A stretch of 64,000 nt of DNA from Porphyra umbilicalis (lineage: Eukaryota > Rhodophyta > Bangiophyceae > Bangiales > Bangiaceae). The stretch spans positions 186,001 through 250,000 of the forward strand of contig KV918813.1 in the NCBI GenBank assembly GCA_002049455.2, read 5' to 3'. The notes beneath the pieces are model-generated. The model had not been told where the DNA came from and searched no databases. It saw only the letters and a program-made list of their open reading frames with translations. Position numbers and translations under genes: made by a program. How positions within the stretch are numbered: the first letter of the stretch is position 1; each line of letters opens with the position of its first letter. Below, in pieces: positions 53,587 to 64,000 of the stretch.

Positions 53587-54741
53587 ATGTGGCGCTCCCT
53601 TTCTGCTGCCGCCGGCCTTCGCCGCAGAGCGGCCGCCGGCCTCGTGGGCGCCCCTTACAGACGGCATCTGTCTGCCACACCCATCGCCGCAGCCGCTGCC
53701 GCGGCCGCCGCCGCCCACCGGGCGCTGGTCGTTGGGGAGGCGTCCCCCGCCGGTGGAGTCTCCCTCGCCACCCGCGCCGCTGTCACGGCGGCGCATGAAT
53801 TTACCACCGCCCCCGTCTCCCTGCTCCTCACTGGCGACGGGGAGAAGCTCGCGTCGACCGTCGCCGAGGCGGTGCGGCTCGAGCACGTGGCCGACGTCCT
53901 CATTGCTGATGACCCGTCACTGTCACCGGCGCTCGCCGAAACCGTCTCCCCGGTGATTGCGGGCCTCGTCGGCCCCGCCGCGAGCGTCGACGGCGGCGCC
54001 TACACGCACGTGGTGGCGGGCGCCAGCTCCTTTGGCAAAAACGTGTTGCCCCGCCTCGCCGGCGCGCTCGGCGTTGGCGCCCTCACCGACATCACGGCGG
54101 TCGTGTCGGCCGACACGGTCGTGCGGCCCATCTACGCGGGCAACGTGCTCGCGACCGTGCGCGCGACGGACACCGTCAAGGTCGTCACCGTCCGCACGAC
54201 CGCCTTTGCGCCGGCGCCCGATCGTGGGGCCGACGGCGACGCTGCGCCAACGTCGTCGGTGCCGATGGACGGCGCTGCGGACGGCGCGGCGCCCCCCCCC
54301 GCCGTGCGGGTCGTGTCGGAGGAGCTCACCGGCGGCGGCGGGCGGCCCGAGCTGGCGGCCGCCAAGGTCGTCGTGTCGGGCGGGCGGGGCCTCAAGTCGG
54401 GCGCCAACTTTGCGCTGCTCACCGAGTTGGCCGACGCCCTCGGCGGCGCCGTCGGCGCGACGCGGGCGGCGGTCGACGCTGGGTTTGTGCCCAACGATTT
54501 GCAGGTCGGGCAGACGGGCAAGGTCGTGGCGCCCGACGTGTACATTGCGGTTGGGCTGTCGGGGGCCATTCAGCACCTGGCGGGGATGAAGGATAGCAAG
54601 GCGATTGTGGCAGTCAACAAGGACGCGGAGGCGCCCATCTTTAGCGTCGCCGACTATGGAGTAGTGGCCGACCTATTTGACGTCGTGCCCAAGATGACGG
54701 CCGCGGCCAAGGCGACCAAGGCTGCCAAGGAGGCGGCGTAG
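53587..54741 (+). CDS. ETFA: Electron transfer flavoprotein alpha subunit, mitochondrial, 384 aa
   Basis: ATG 53,587 opens [20 protein letters not shown], an Arg/Ala-rich mitochondrial targeting peptide of about 35 residues. Residues about 45-230 form the N-terminal ETF domain ([20 protein letters not shown]). Residues about 255-375 form the FAD-binding C-terminal domain: [33 protein letters not shown] from 305, then [20 protein letters not shown] and [12 protein letters not shown] passes electrons from acyl-CoA and amino-acid dehydrogenases to ETF-ubiquinone oxidoreductase in the matrix, as a heterodimer with ETFB. An Ala/Pro/Asp-rich insertion (about 220-240) sits between the domains, outside conserved motifs. 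Intronless; tail to tail with MPDU1. The frame is open upstream of 53,587 but without another ATG giving a better targeting peptide. Confidence 0.96.
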   Translation: MWRSLSAAAGLRRRAAAGLVGAPYRRHLSATPIAAAAAAAAAAHRALVVGEASPAGGVSLATRAAVTAAHEFTTAPVSLLLTGDGEKLASTVAEAVRLEHVADVLIADDPSLSPALAETVSPVIAGLVGPAASVDGGAYTHVVAGASSFGKNVLPRLAGALGVGALTDITAVVSADTVVRPIYAGNVLATVRATDTVKVVTVRTTAFAPAPDRGADGDAAPTSSVPMDGAADGAAPPPAVRVVSEELTGGGGRPELAAAKVVVSGGRGLKSGANFALLTELADALGGAVGATRAAVDAGFVPNDLQVGQTGKVVAPDVYIAVGLSGAIQHLAGMKDSKAIVAVNKDAEAPIFSVADYGVVADLFDVVPKMTAAAKATKAAKEAA

Positions 54742-54918
54742 GGGGTGGCGGCGGCTGTGTACCGCCTGGACTGCCACATCACACAGTGTTCTTCACTGAT
54801 AATCTTTTTTCGTTCGTCCGTTCGTGTTGTGCAAGTTCGGTTGTCAACAGCGGCACTGTACTTGTCGCTCCAACCATCAGCTGGTCCGGCCATCACACCA
54901 CCACCTACCGCACCCCCC

Positions 54919-55842
54919 TTACTGCGTCTTTTTGGTCGCTGGCCGAGGGGCAGCCGGGCTCTTCTTGCCCCGGTAGAAAAGCACTTGCATCGCAATGATG
55001 CCGTTGAGCACCCCTGCGGCGATGTAGCCCGCCAAAATGGACGGGTCGTCCACCTCAGTCAGCGTCGTGAAGATGCGCGCCGTCGCGCCGAGCCACATGC
55101 CGACGCACGTCACCAACGACAGGGCACCGGTGCTGCCCGCCCGATAGTTGGCAATCGCCTGGGGAAGACGCGATGCAAACACCAGCAGCACATTCCCGGC
55201 GGTCAGCGCTTGCAACACGCCGAGCGGAAAGCCGCCGCTGCACATGCCGCCGAGGAGCGACACGGCGCCAACAACGATGCTCACGCCGAGCGCCGGTTGC
55301 CCCGAGTAGGCGTAGATGAGCACCAGAAGGGCATAATTTTGCAACAGCAGCGCCGCAAAATCCCCATACGTCGACGGCGGGTAGCCCTGCCGCACGTGGG
55401 CGGCGAGGTTGTACGTGTGGCCAAAGGTCTCGACGAGGAAGGTGGTCTTGGAGAGGCCCTCCGCGGAGCGGGAGGAGACGATCGAGGCGATTTGGGGGAG
55501 CTTGATAAGGCCCGCCGCGGCGACGATGCCCAGGCCAAGGCCCTTGGAGAGCGCAGCGCGGAAGCAGGTGCGGTCCTGGAGGAGGGTGGTAATCAATGGC
55601 ACCAGGCCCGTGTACGTCGGGCAGGCCGGCGGTAGCAGCCTGCGGTGTGGAGACAATAAACAGGTCCAAAAGTAAGCAGAATGGCTAGTGGAGCTGCCGG
55701 CGTGTCAGGATGGGCTTGAAGTGTGGAGCAGTAGCTCATGCATGCTGGAGCGGTTCACAGGTCGGAAGGTACGAAAGGGAGGCCCAACGTAACACCGATG
55801 GTCAACGCACTTATCAAACACAGACTGCACCAAAGATTGCAT
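54919..55842 (-). CDS. MPDU1: Mannose-P-dolichol utilization defect 1-like protein (PQ-loop), 250 aa, two exons
   Basis: Exon 1 is 55,842-55,811 (ATG, ten codons plus AA). The 171-base intron is GTGCGT...CCGCAG. Exon 2 is 55,639-54,919 (starts with the G completing a Lys codon, ends TAA). The joined length is 251 codons including stop. The body matches MPDU1: ALSKGLGLGIVAAAGLIKLP then QIASIVSSRSAEGLSKTTFL is the first PQ-loop, with a second around RLPQAIANYRAGSTGALSLV. Several membrane spans and a basic C-terminal tail (FYRGKKSPAAPRPATKKTQ) suit an ER membrane protein. The family is needed for use of dolichol-P-mannose and dolichol-P-glucose in glycosylation. Length is near the usual 247. Exon 1 is inferred from phase and splice sites, since exon 2 alone has no ATG at its start. 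Confidence 0.88.
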
Positions 55843-56070
55843 GATGACAGCAAGGAGTGCTTTATCCCAGAAGAGTGAGCTCCTTTGAGAACAATAGCAC
55901 GGTAACCAAGAACGTCCGCACCACGTGGGGGGCGGGAACATGAAGGCGCCCTCATCATGATATCACCGAGCCGAAGTCGATGGATCAGTCCAACTGACAG
56001 CGGACCAGTGTATGCATTTGTCTATTGTCAATAAAAATATACTAATGGAGCATCTTTCAAGAAAAGATCT
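55843..56070. other. Spacer before tRNA gene
   Basis: Contains the MPDU1 promoter side. Base composition becomes AT-rich just 5' of the tRNA (ATAAAAATATACTAATGG), a common feature of pol III gene flanks. Confidence 0.4.
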
Positions 56071-56142
56071 GGGGCTGTAGCTCAGTGGAAGAGTGTTCGC
56101 TTTGCATGCGAAATGTCCGGGGATCGAACCCCCGCTGCTCCA
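56071..56142 (+). tRNA. tRNA-Ala (anticodon UGC)
   Basis: 72 bases, cloverleaf read by eye. The acceptor stem GGGGCTG pairs with CTGCTCC and includes the G3:U70 pair that identifies alanine tRNAs; position 6:67 is a T-T mismatch. The D arm has TAGCTCAGTGGAAGAG (A box), the anticodon stem is TTCGC/GCGAA with loop TTTGCAT (anticodon TGC), and the T arm is CCGGGGATCGAACCCCCG (B box). CCA is not encoded, as expected for a eukaryotic nuclear gene. No intron. TTTT at 56,147-56,150 serves as pol III terminator. Confidence 0.95.
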
Positions 56143-56146
56143 ATCC

Positions 56147-56150
56147 TTTT
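56147..56150 (+). terminator. Pol III terminator of tRNA-Ala
   Basis: Run of four T residues five bases past the tRNA 3' end. Confidence 0.7.
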
Positions 56151-56510
56151 GTTCATCCGACGTCTGCTTCCCTCTCACTGTTGACATTTCTTTGTGTGCT
56201 ACGCCTTGCATGCTGCTCGGGCCACAAGCACGTACGATGTGGTATTGCATCGCTCCTTAAGACACCAAAAGAACAAGCACCGGGCAGATCTACACTGGAC
56301 AGTTCCGTTGACAGACGGCGCGTGCCGCATTGGCCTACGTCGCTGGCCTGCTGTTATCATAAAGACAAATCAGTTCAGAAAAACACTCGGTCGGTCGCAC
56401 AATACAAGCGTACACTTCGCTAGTGCAGACAAAAAAAGGCGACCAGTTACCACGTCTAATTTCTCACGACCAGTGCACACCCACAGGCCGAAAGCCGGAC
56501 GGAGACAAGC
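56151..56510. other. Intergenic, no gene recognised
   Basis: Balanced composition between the tRNA and the 3' end of the secreted-protein gene. Nothing recognised. Confidence 0.5.
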
Positions 56511-57056
56511 TCAGCACTGGATACCGTGCATGTCCGCCGATGTCGCAGACTCATCCTCGTCCAACGCCTCGCAGCACGCGGTCTTGCACTCATCCCGGCT
56601 GTTGCACACAAACGTCTCGATGCGAGTGCAGCCTTCGTTGAACCACATGGCGCAGAAGCTGCACACGGATGGCACGGCATGGAGGACAAGAAAGCGAGGA
56701 AAGTCGAAACCAGGAAGCATGATACAAGATGGAACTGTTAGCCACACACTCCCACAGACACGGACGCACGCCCACTTGATCATCGCCACCAGCAGAAGCA
56801 TCGATGCCAGCTACACAGCGCCACCGCGCCACGATCCAACAGAACCGACTCTGCCACGGAGATGTTCGCGCAGGGACACCGCACCACCCACTGGATGTGC
56901 CCCCTCAACGTACCACTTGTCGGACGTCGTGCCGGAGCTCGACCCGCGGCTGACCGGGGACATCTTTGCCGAGACGGACGTCGGCGCGGCGGACACACTA
57001 GCGACCAGCGCCAGTGCCATGACCGCCACCAGGAGAGCGCGCACGGAAGGCGACAT
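56511..57056 (-). CDS. Small secreted eight-cysteine protein, 96 aa, two exons
   Basis: Exon 1 is 57,056-56,914 and exon 2 is 56,658-56,511. The 255-base intron is GTACGT...GTGCAG, and the split codon TG|C restores a cysteine. Residues 1-23 (MSPSVRALLVAVMALALVAS then VSA) are a clear signal peptide. A Ser/Thr-rich stretch follows to 47. The cysteines are at 48, 50, 58, 66, 72, 76, 77 and 96, an even number that fits four disulfides: CFCAMWFNEGC, FVCNSRDECKTACCEALDED, ending MHGIQC. The acidic segment 78-84 follows the CC pair. No known family was recognised; it may be an extracellular signal, inhibitor, defence peptide or wall protein. It was found only by joining exons. Confidence 0.7.
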
Positions 57057-57942
57057 CGTCGAGTGGAGAGGGCCGACGTGAAACGCGCGGCGTTGTAGAC
57101 GCTCGGAGGGGTGGGAACGGCAAGGTTGAGGGGGCGTTGGAAATGGGGACTCGCGGCGCTCGTATCCTCGCCAGAGAGGAACGCACGACGGCAGCGCGAG
57201 GCATTTGAGCGTGGCGGCGACCGGCGGAGGAGCCCCGTTACAGTACCCCACCGCGACGGGGCTTGACCGAACGAGTGCCAGCACACACACTCCCGCGCGA
57301 GGCGACAACGCGGGAGGGAGGGCAGTCGCAGCACTGCTGCGGCAGCAGCCATGAGATTCGAAACAGTCTGTTGGGCCATCTAAACGGCTGGCGGCGCGCG
57401 GCGTGGCCAGGCGTCCAATTGACAGAGGCCTCTCCTGACCACTTGTTGCAGGGCGGCACCCCGGCGGGCCTCGTCACGGAGTGGCGACGTTGTTGTAAGC
57501 GACAGGTGACAGCCCGTGTGCTCCGCGCGAGGCCGAGAGCCTTGCGCTGTAGCGCCAACTCAAATGCGGTGTCACCCTGGCTCCACTCCCCTGCCACGGA
57601 GCCGCCCAGACAGCGAGTGTCAAGACCAAAACACGAGTCGGCGAGAGCAGCCTACGTATATGGCCCGGCAAGCACCTCTGCCACGGTACACGCGGGAATG
57701 CCTCGATTGCATGGAACGAAAAAACCCAACAGACGCGGATTGGACAACAACCCCAGACAAAGTAAAAAAAGAGAAAACAGCCAGCGCGAAGAAAAAACAG
57801 AGCAGCACGCACGCAGCGCCACCACAGAGCCAGCCCACCCCGAGTCCACCAAGTGCAGGACCGAGGCACACACCCACGCTGACGCAAGCATGACGACCGC
57901 GACGGTGCCGACAAAACAAAGCAACTCTCCCCCCCCACCCCC
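57057..57942. other. Intergenic, no gene recognised
   Basis: Includes the promoter side of the secreted-protein gene and the 3' flank of the next. An A-rich stretch lies at 57,715-57,800. ORFs here have no motif. Confidence 0.45.
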
Positions 57943-58523
57943 TCATCCGCCCAAGCGGTCTGGGTCCGGGTCGATCGTTTGCGTGGTCACCCCCCCCCCG
58001 CCGCCGCTCGACTCGCCGCCCTTCCACAGCGACGGCACGAGCGTGTCGTCCCAAACGCACGCGTCGACGCCGAGCGCAGCGCCGCCAAACGGGGCGTCGC
58101 CGAGGGAAGACAAGAGGCCCTCGTCCTCTGACGCTGCGCACGCCCCCTGCCACCCGCCGCCGTCCACGTCGACCGACGGGGAGGAGGCGGTCAGCAGGGA
58201 GACGGGGGGCACCCCCGCGCGCGCGCCGCACACGGATGCCGCCACGGGGGACGATCGAGACACCCCGACGGTGGCGCTGGCCGCGGCGGGCGGCGGGGTG
58301 GGGGACCCCACAGGCACATCTTCGAGGTCATCGCTGCTGCCCGTGCCGCCGTCGCTGCTCCCCGAGGCGCAACTTTGGGGCGCCCGCCGCGCCCCCCGCG
58401 CCGCTCGTGGGTCGTGGCCCACCGCCGCCGCCACGCCGCCGCTGCTGTCGCTGCCCGCAACCGACAGCTGCCACCCACCGACGCCGCCGCTGCTGTCGCT
58501 GGGGGGATCCCGCCGCCGCCCGC

Positions 58524-58554
<31 letters not shown>

Positions 58555-58821
58555 GGCCGCCGCCGCCGGGCGGTGCGGCTCGGGTGCCCGCGCGTCGACC
58601 GTCGACGGCGCCGGCGGCGGCGCGCACCGGGCGGCGGCGCGCGGGGCGTGGCGGCCAGACGCGCGCGGCGCGGTGCCCCCCCCCCCCCCCCCCCCGACGG
58701 CGCGCCGCCGTCGCGGCGGGCGGCCGGGGCGGCGGCGCACGGGGGCGGCAACGCGGCGCCCGCGGCCGCCGACGCCCCGTCTGACGCGGCGTCTGGCGGC
58801 GCCGCGGACGGCGCCCGCGTC

Positions 58822-58852
<31 letters not shown>

Positions 58853-60911
58853 CGCCCAGGGCCGGCGCCGCCGCCCGCACGGCCACGTCATAGTAGAGGG
58901 AGTGGTGGGCGCCAGAGCGGCGGCGGCGCCGCCGGGCGACCGCCCGCGCAGCGACGGGCGGCGACGGCGCGGCGGGGGCAGACGGCGGCGCGGCGCCCGC
59001 GGCGGCGGGCGCGCGCCGACCGGCGGCCGCCGGTCGCGTCGGGCGCGCCGGCGCCCGCGGCGGCGGCGGCGCCACGGGGGCGGTCGGCGGCTCCCCGCCG
59101 CCGTCCTCGTCGTCGGCGGTCGTGGCGGCGGCGGGGGGCGGGGGGGGGGCCCCCACCGCCCGTCGCTGCGACGGCCACGCCGCCCGCACGGCGGGGGGGT
59201 TGAGGTGCGCGGCGAGGCCCGCGCGGAGGCCCGCCGCCCGGCGCGGCGACAAGTTGCCGACCGACCAGGTGCTCGCAAACGTCTCGGCCGCCGGCGCCAC
59301 CCCCACGGCCGTGGACGAAAAGTGGGTCAAGGTCGCGGTCGCGGAAAAGGTGCCCGTCCGCCGCAGGGAGTGCCAGTCTGCCCAGTGGCTCATGGCGGCC
59401 AGTTCGGACGCGGGGGGGCGCCTCGACGCGGTGAAATCGGTCGGCTGCGCGTGCTCCATGTCGAGGAGCCTGCGCTCGCGCATCGGCGTCGAGCATTGAC
59501 ACGGGGTGTGGCGCGCCACGCAGAACAGGCAATGCCGGGTCGTGCGGTACTGGGCGCTCATGGCACGCTGCGGCAGCAGCACACCCACGGACAACAGCAA
59601 GAGAAGAAACAACCATGACCAAGCAGACACCCCGCCAAGCAGACACAGCGGTGAAGGCAGTCAGTATGGACGCTCAGAGTGAATGGCACCGCAAGGTCAT
59701 ACAACACACAACCACCCGGATGCCCGCGCCGACGCACGGACGGTCGGTCGCCCACGCGCGCGGCCCAAAAACGTACATGTACCGGCAGCGTGCCTTCGGT
59801 GACGCCATAGAAAAAGTTGAGATCGTACGACCACTCCCCGTAGCGCGTGCACTGCGTGGACGTGACCGCCACCTTGTCGTCGGGGAACCACGTCAAGATG
59901 ACCATGGCCCCGGTTTTGGCGTCAAACACCCACCGCGAGGCCGTCGGTTCGGGGCAGGGGCCGGGCACGGGGGGTTTGTTGTCGCCAAAAAACTGCACGA
60001 GGGGCGGCGGGGACGGAGAGGCGGGGAAGGGGACACGGGGAGCAAGGTCGACAAGGAGCAAGGACACGGAGCAAAAAAAAAAAAAACGAGGCACGGAGGA
60101 CATGGGGCGCACGAGCAGCACGGAGGAACAGGGGCGCACGACCGCGAGTCGAAAAAGAGGGTCAGCACAGAGCACAAGGTCCAACAGCGTGCCGACAGAG
60201 CCCACCAACGTTCCATCCGCACCAGCAACCGACGTGGCGACCGCCCCGAGGGGCATTCCGCGCCCGCACGCCACACCCACCTGCGTCTTTCACGCCAAGC
60301 CCCTTGTTCCACAACCCCCACGCGCGGCGCAACGCCGGGTGGCCCCCACACAAAACCTGCGGCACGCCGCTGCCGTCGGTCCGTAGAGGTGACGAGGCTG
60401 CAGGTGTCTGCACCAGCGCCACCGCGTGGCGGTCGCAGCGCACGGCGCCACCACCGCCCGAGACACCACACGAGGCAAGCGCCGCTCTGCATGCACCCGC
60501 GGCCGCCGCCCAAGGCACACCACGCGAGGCAACCACGCGCCGCATGCGCCCGCGGCCCGGCGCCCCCTGTGCGTGCGCACCCCCCCCCCCCACGACGCCG
60601 GCCGGCGCGCGGAGCCCCCACCCCCAACGCACCGTCCCAAACACAAACCCGTTGGCAACCGCGCAGGGCATGTACAGGAGCTGGTTGCCCGCCGCCTCGG
60701 GGGGCGCCCCCCCCCCCGCCAGCGGCGGGGCGCCCTGGGAGATGGGGCCGAGGGGGAGGTGGTCCGCCCCCCCCAGGGGCACCATCACGTCTTGGTAGGT
60801 CGGCGCAGACGCGAGGAAGGCGACGGCGGCGGCGGAGAGCGCGCCGACGGGGGCGCGGTCAAAGAGCCACGCCGCCGCCGCGGGCGACGCGAGGACGCCC
60901 GCGAGGACCAT
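57943..60911 (-). CDS. Three-exon protein of unknown function, about 706 aa, one homopolymer frame break
   Basis: Exon 1: 60,911-60,633 (ATG, 93 codons). Exon 2: 59,992-59,777 (72 codons). Exon 3: 59,567-57,943 (TGA). Introns are 640 and 209 bases (GTGCGT...TGCAG and GTACGT...CGCAG), both phase 0. Exon 1 has a hydrophobic segment (APVGALSAAAVAFLASAP) and LLYMPCAVANGFVFGT. Exon 2 reads VFDAKTGAMVILTWFPDDKV and GEWSYDLNFFYG. Exon 3 begins RAMSAQYRTTRHCLFCVARH then TPCQCSTPMRERR, a C-x2-C...C-x-C motif that could bind metal. It continues through Ala/Arg/Pro-rich sequence to a C20 run (58,676-58,695), where a -1 shift is needed to stay in sensible, acidic/Ser-rich sequence (DDLEDVPVGSPTPPPAAASA). 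With the shift, total length is divisible by three. No family recognised; membrane association possible. An upstream exon is not excluded. Confidence 0.55.
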
Positions 60912-61670
60912 GGCGCGCGCGCGCGCCGCAGGCGCGGCTGCCGCCGCGCGCGCGCCGACGCGGCCCCGCGCCCCGCACGTCGGTGGTGGGGGGGGGGCGG
61001 CCGGGCGGCGGCGGCGGCGGCGGGGGGCGACGCCGTCGCGACGGGGCCGGGGGGTGGACGCGCGCGCGTCACCCACTCATCCGTGGAGGCGCGCACGGCG
61101 GGGCGCGGGGGCGGGAGGGGCTCGTCCGCCCCGCGAGGCGCGGCGTCCACTCTCCACCCGTGACTGCTTTGAGAGCGGGCGAGGCGGCACGAAGAAACGG
61201 GCAGTGCCACTGCCACGGCGATCAAAAAGGGCCCACTCACACTGGAGAAACGGCACCCACCCAGCGGAACCGGTGTGGAAAGGGCTTGACCTTGCAGAAA
61301 AGCGTGAAAAACAAGGATCAACGGCGGGGGGAGCTTCACTTTTTGGTTCTTGGTGAGCAAAAGTACCGGTAGGCTACTTGGAGCGGTCGTAGAATTCATT
61401 GCAACTACATAGTTGAGGAAAGGTGGCGAGGAGGTCGCGTGCGAGTGGTCTCCCCGGGACGATGGTGACGTCCCAACCGGCTGGGCCGTGAGGATGCCGC
61501 CGACCGCCACGGTCGCCGTACTAGAGAGGCCTCACCAGCCTCGAAGCTGGTGCGGTGTGCTTCCCGTCTCCTTCCATTCAAGCAAGCCAGTCCCCTGCCG
61601 GTAGGCTCCACTGCCCGACGCACGGGCGGCCGGGTGGGGAAGCATTCGCACGGACCAACGGGCCACTACC
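60912..61670. other. Intergenic, no gene recognised
   Basis: GC-rich at 60,912-61,150, where the frame of exon 1 stays open without an ATG; ordinary composition further right. No RNA or repeat recognised. Confidence 0.45.
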
Positions 61671-64000
61671 CTATTGAAACCAGCCCTGGGTGCGGAGGAC
61701 GGTCAGGTTGCCCCCCCAGAGCCCATCGACGACGGTGGCCAGGCGTGCGTGCTCGTCGGCCGACCAGGCCCGCCCATTGACGGCAAGCACCGCCTCCAAA
61801 GCCACTCCCTCGGGCCCCCCAACAACTTACGCCGGGTAGGTGTGCGGGGACACGGCCGCCAGTGGGCTTCCCGGAAAGCGGGCCTGGTCCGCCACGAGTG
61901 CCGTGGCCCAGGAGCGCCGGCTGTCTGCGTCGAGGTCCCCCCCCAGCGCCAGTGCCACACCCCGCCGGGCGACGAGCCGCAGCTGGGCGTCGACCAGCAC
62001 CGGAGCAGGGGGGAGGGCGGTCACGCCCCTATCATCCACCCACCCCCCCACCAGGCGGCCGTGCCACCATTCCCGGCATCGCGCCTGGGCGGGCGTCCAT
62101 GGCGGCCACGCGCGCAGGCGGCGGCGGACGGGGAGTGGCGCCGTCACATGCCCCCCGTCGGGATCGGTGTGCACCGCCGACCGGTGGTACGAGCCGAGGG
62201 CGGCGACGAGCACCCGCCACCGTGGGACCACCCACCATACGCCACGGAGGGCGGCTTGCACAGAGTTGGGGCCGACCCAGAGTGTGCCGACCACAACGGA
62301 GAGGAGTGATTCGACGGGCGACGCGCGCGTCAGCGCCGCCCAGGCCGCCCACACGAGCGACGCGGACACAACGACGCCCGCAAACAGTTGGCACGTCACA
62401 GAACGCACAAAGGCGGCAATGTAGACGAGGCGCCCGCAGCGGCCATCACCGGCGCGCACCACCCACACGGCGGCGCCGCCGACCTGCGCGGCCGCAATGG
62501 AAAGCAAAAAATGCGGCACCCGCCCGTCGCTCCGAACCCTCGGTGGATGGAAGCATCGCATGCTGCATCGCGCCGCTCGTAGGGAGAGTCAGCGAGCCCC
62601 CGACAAGCATGCACGCGCCAGCCCAGATGACGAGAAAGAGGGAAACTGAGAGAGTGACGCGGATGGCAGAGCTGCCGACCGCGAAAGCCCCTTGTCGGTT
62701 GTTGTTTCGGGGCAGCGACCGTTGCGCCGCAGCAGGGCGTCGCTTGCTTCCCGGAGACGCACTCGGGAGGGGCCCCAACCAACGCTCCCCCACGTCCTCG
62801 CCGGGGTCGACAGGCGTCCATGCCAACGCCCCAAACATCCGCCAGACGTACTCAACATGCACAGTCGGCGCTGTCGGCGGCCCACCACGGTTGCCAATGA
62901 TGATGTAGTGGAATAGTGGGGCTTCCTCCCCCTCGAGCGCCGGTGCCGTTTGCACCGCCAGCCCGTGTTCAGAATGCCGATAGACGCGGGCAAAGTGGGA
63001 GGAGTCGGCCCCCACCGTCGCCACGTGCGCGCCCACCAGCCCCCCCAGCTGTTGCGCGTCGCCCGTGCCATCCATGTGCGAAGTCGTAAACGCGTACGTG
63101 CCCGACCCCGGCCGGGGGTGCGTGCCAACAAGCACCAACTTGTCCCGCCGAAAAGCAGAGACCCACCCCATTCACTCGTCTTCGGGGATGGCGTAGTAGT
63201 TGCACAGCACCGCCGCCTCGCCCGCGTAGAACACCCAGTACAGGCCACCCGAGAAGCAGGGGTTGGCCGTGACGTTCCCCCCCGTTTCGGCCACCACTAG
63301 AGGGCCGGGTAAGCGCGAGTCGTGGGCGCAACATTCTGCCCAGCCATCAACTACGAGCGCCTCTCTCAGCGCCGCCACCTGTGCGGCCGCTAATGGGAGG
63401 GAGCCACGGACAGACTGCTCCAGCAGTGACCGTCCCAGTCGACGGTCGTCGTCCGACACCGTTGTCCAATTCCGGTTGGCAACGGCCTCACGTGGCCCCA
63501 GTAGCGCCGTCAGCTGGCCCCATAGGCTCGACGGGCTATCGCTCTCCCCCGCACCTTTCATTGCGGGGAAGGACAGGCCTGTCGCCACAGCGATGGTGGG
63601 GCCATCCTCGGCGGCAGCGAGACAGCGGGCGTTGACCGTTGACGGGAGGGCCCCGGAAGGGAGGGTAGTCACCAGCTCGTCCTCGTCCGCCACGACCAGC
63701 GTCGACTGCAGGAGCATCTTCGGCGACGTCGCGGTCGTCCGCACTCGCCACGCGAGGCTCTCCAAGTTAGTTTTTCGTGTCCAGAACCAGCTCGGAGGGG
63801 TCGGGGTGCGGGTCCAACGCAAGGAGAGTAGTCAAGAGAGGGCCTGCCAGGATATCACCCACGTACTCCAAGTCCTCCGCATGGCGCTCCACCAGCGCCG
63901 CGTCATCGGCAAGCATGACGGGCCGGCCTGTAGCTTCGACAAGGGCCCACTCAAACGCCATCCACACGCTCGCGTTCTTCCACGGGCAAAACGCACGAGG
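61671..64000 (-). pseudogene. Broken membrane-protein gene, partial at window edge
   Basis: Reading leftward from the right edge, protein-like sequence runs CPWKNASVWMAFEWALVEAT ... LVLDTKN, then meets a 4-base tandem duplication (AACTAACT at about 63,769-63,776) that shifts the frame. It continues NLESLAWRVRTTATSPKMLL ... CNYYAIPEDE to an in-frame TGA (63,172-63,174). It resumes in the same frame (MGWVSAFRRDKLVLVGTHPR) through a hydrophobic span (VTLSVSLFLVIWAGACMLVG). It then shifts frame near a T6 run (about 62,510) into further spans (FLLSIAAAQVGGAAVWVV, LFAGVVVSASLVWAAWAAL), meets an in-frame TAA (about 61,827), and ends in LWGGNLTVLRTQGWFQ and TAG at 61,671. Four lesions suggest a pseudogene, or an unusual intron-rich gene misread here. 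Family not recognised. Confidence 0.5.

Noticed and set aside
55705-55941. 78-codon reverse ORF upstream of MPDU1
   Set aside because: Its inner ATG (55,842) and a GTGCGT donor serve as MPDU1 exon 1; the rest lies in the intron and upstream flank.
60290-60365. Candidate extra exon in the first intron of the 58-kb gene
   Set aside because: It has an acceptor-like CCGCAG and a donor GTGGGT, but its 76 bases break the phase to the next exon, while skipping it keeps phase 0.

Overview
The window reads as nuclear DNA of a very GC-rich eukaryote with short, sparse introns. The best fit is a bangiophyte red alga (Porphyra/Pyropia type). This is inferred from extreme GC3, many long C/G homopolymers, a mixture of intronless genes and small-intron genes, eukaryotic proteins (ETFA, MPDU1, a Golgi golgin, MUS81-like nuclease), Ty1/copia and KDZ transposon genes, and a nuclear tRNA-Ala. 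No ribosomal, CRISPR or operon structure is present. Only ATG starts were accepted for eukaryotic genes. Five introns were placed by reading frame and splice signals; four of the seven donors inferred across the window are GTACGT and two are GTGCGT.

Layout. 0-2 kb: the start of a tyrosine-recombinase-like gene running off the left edge, divergent from an unknown gene. 2-8.7 kb: GC-rich low-complexity DNA with no gene I can support. 8.7-14.2 kb: a complete but frame-broken Ty1/copia element with two 196-bp LTRs. 14.2-18 kb: repeats, including a higher-order GC minisatellite. 18-26.5 kb: a basic protein gene, a tandem-C2 (copine-like) gene, two tiny two-exon metallothionein genes, perfect hairpins and a MITE-like element. 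26.6-32.9 kb: one very long coiled-coil golgin gene ending in a GRAB-like domain.

33.2-53.3 kb is the most interesting block. It holds a C48 (Ulp1-type) protease gene with SWIM-like and KDZ-type N-terminal features, a KDZ-type DDE transposase gene, a MUS81-like nuclease, a large Ala/Ser/Thr-rich protein, and two diverged copies of the same sequence in inverted orientation near its two ends, with the outer genes pointing inward. I suggest, without proof, a roughly 20-kb KDZ-related transposon carrying cargo. 53.6-57 kb: ETFA and MPDU1 tail to tail, tRNA-Ala(UGC), and a small secreted eight-cysteine protein. 57.9-60.9 kb: a three-exon unknown protein. 61.7-64 kb: a broken membrane-protein gene running off the right edge.

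Several otherwise convincing reading frames (golgin twice, C2 protein, basic protein twice, the 58-kb gene) break exactly at C/G runs of 11-20 bases. Either homopolymer lengths are miscounted in this sequence, or these tracts vary biologically. Annotation from raw ORFs would split each of these genes.
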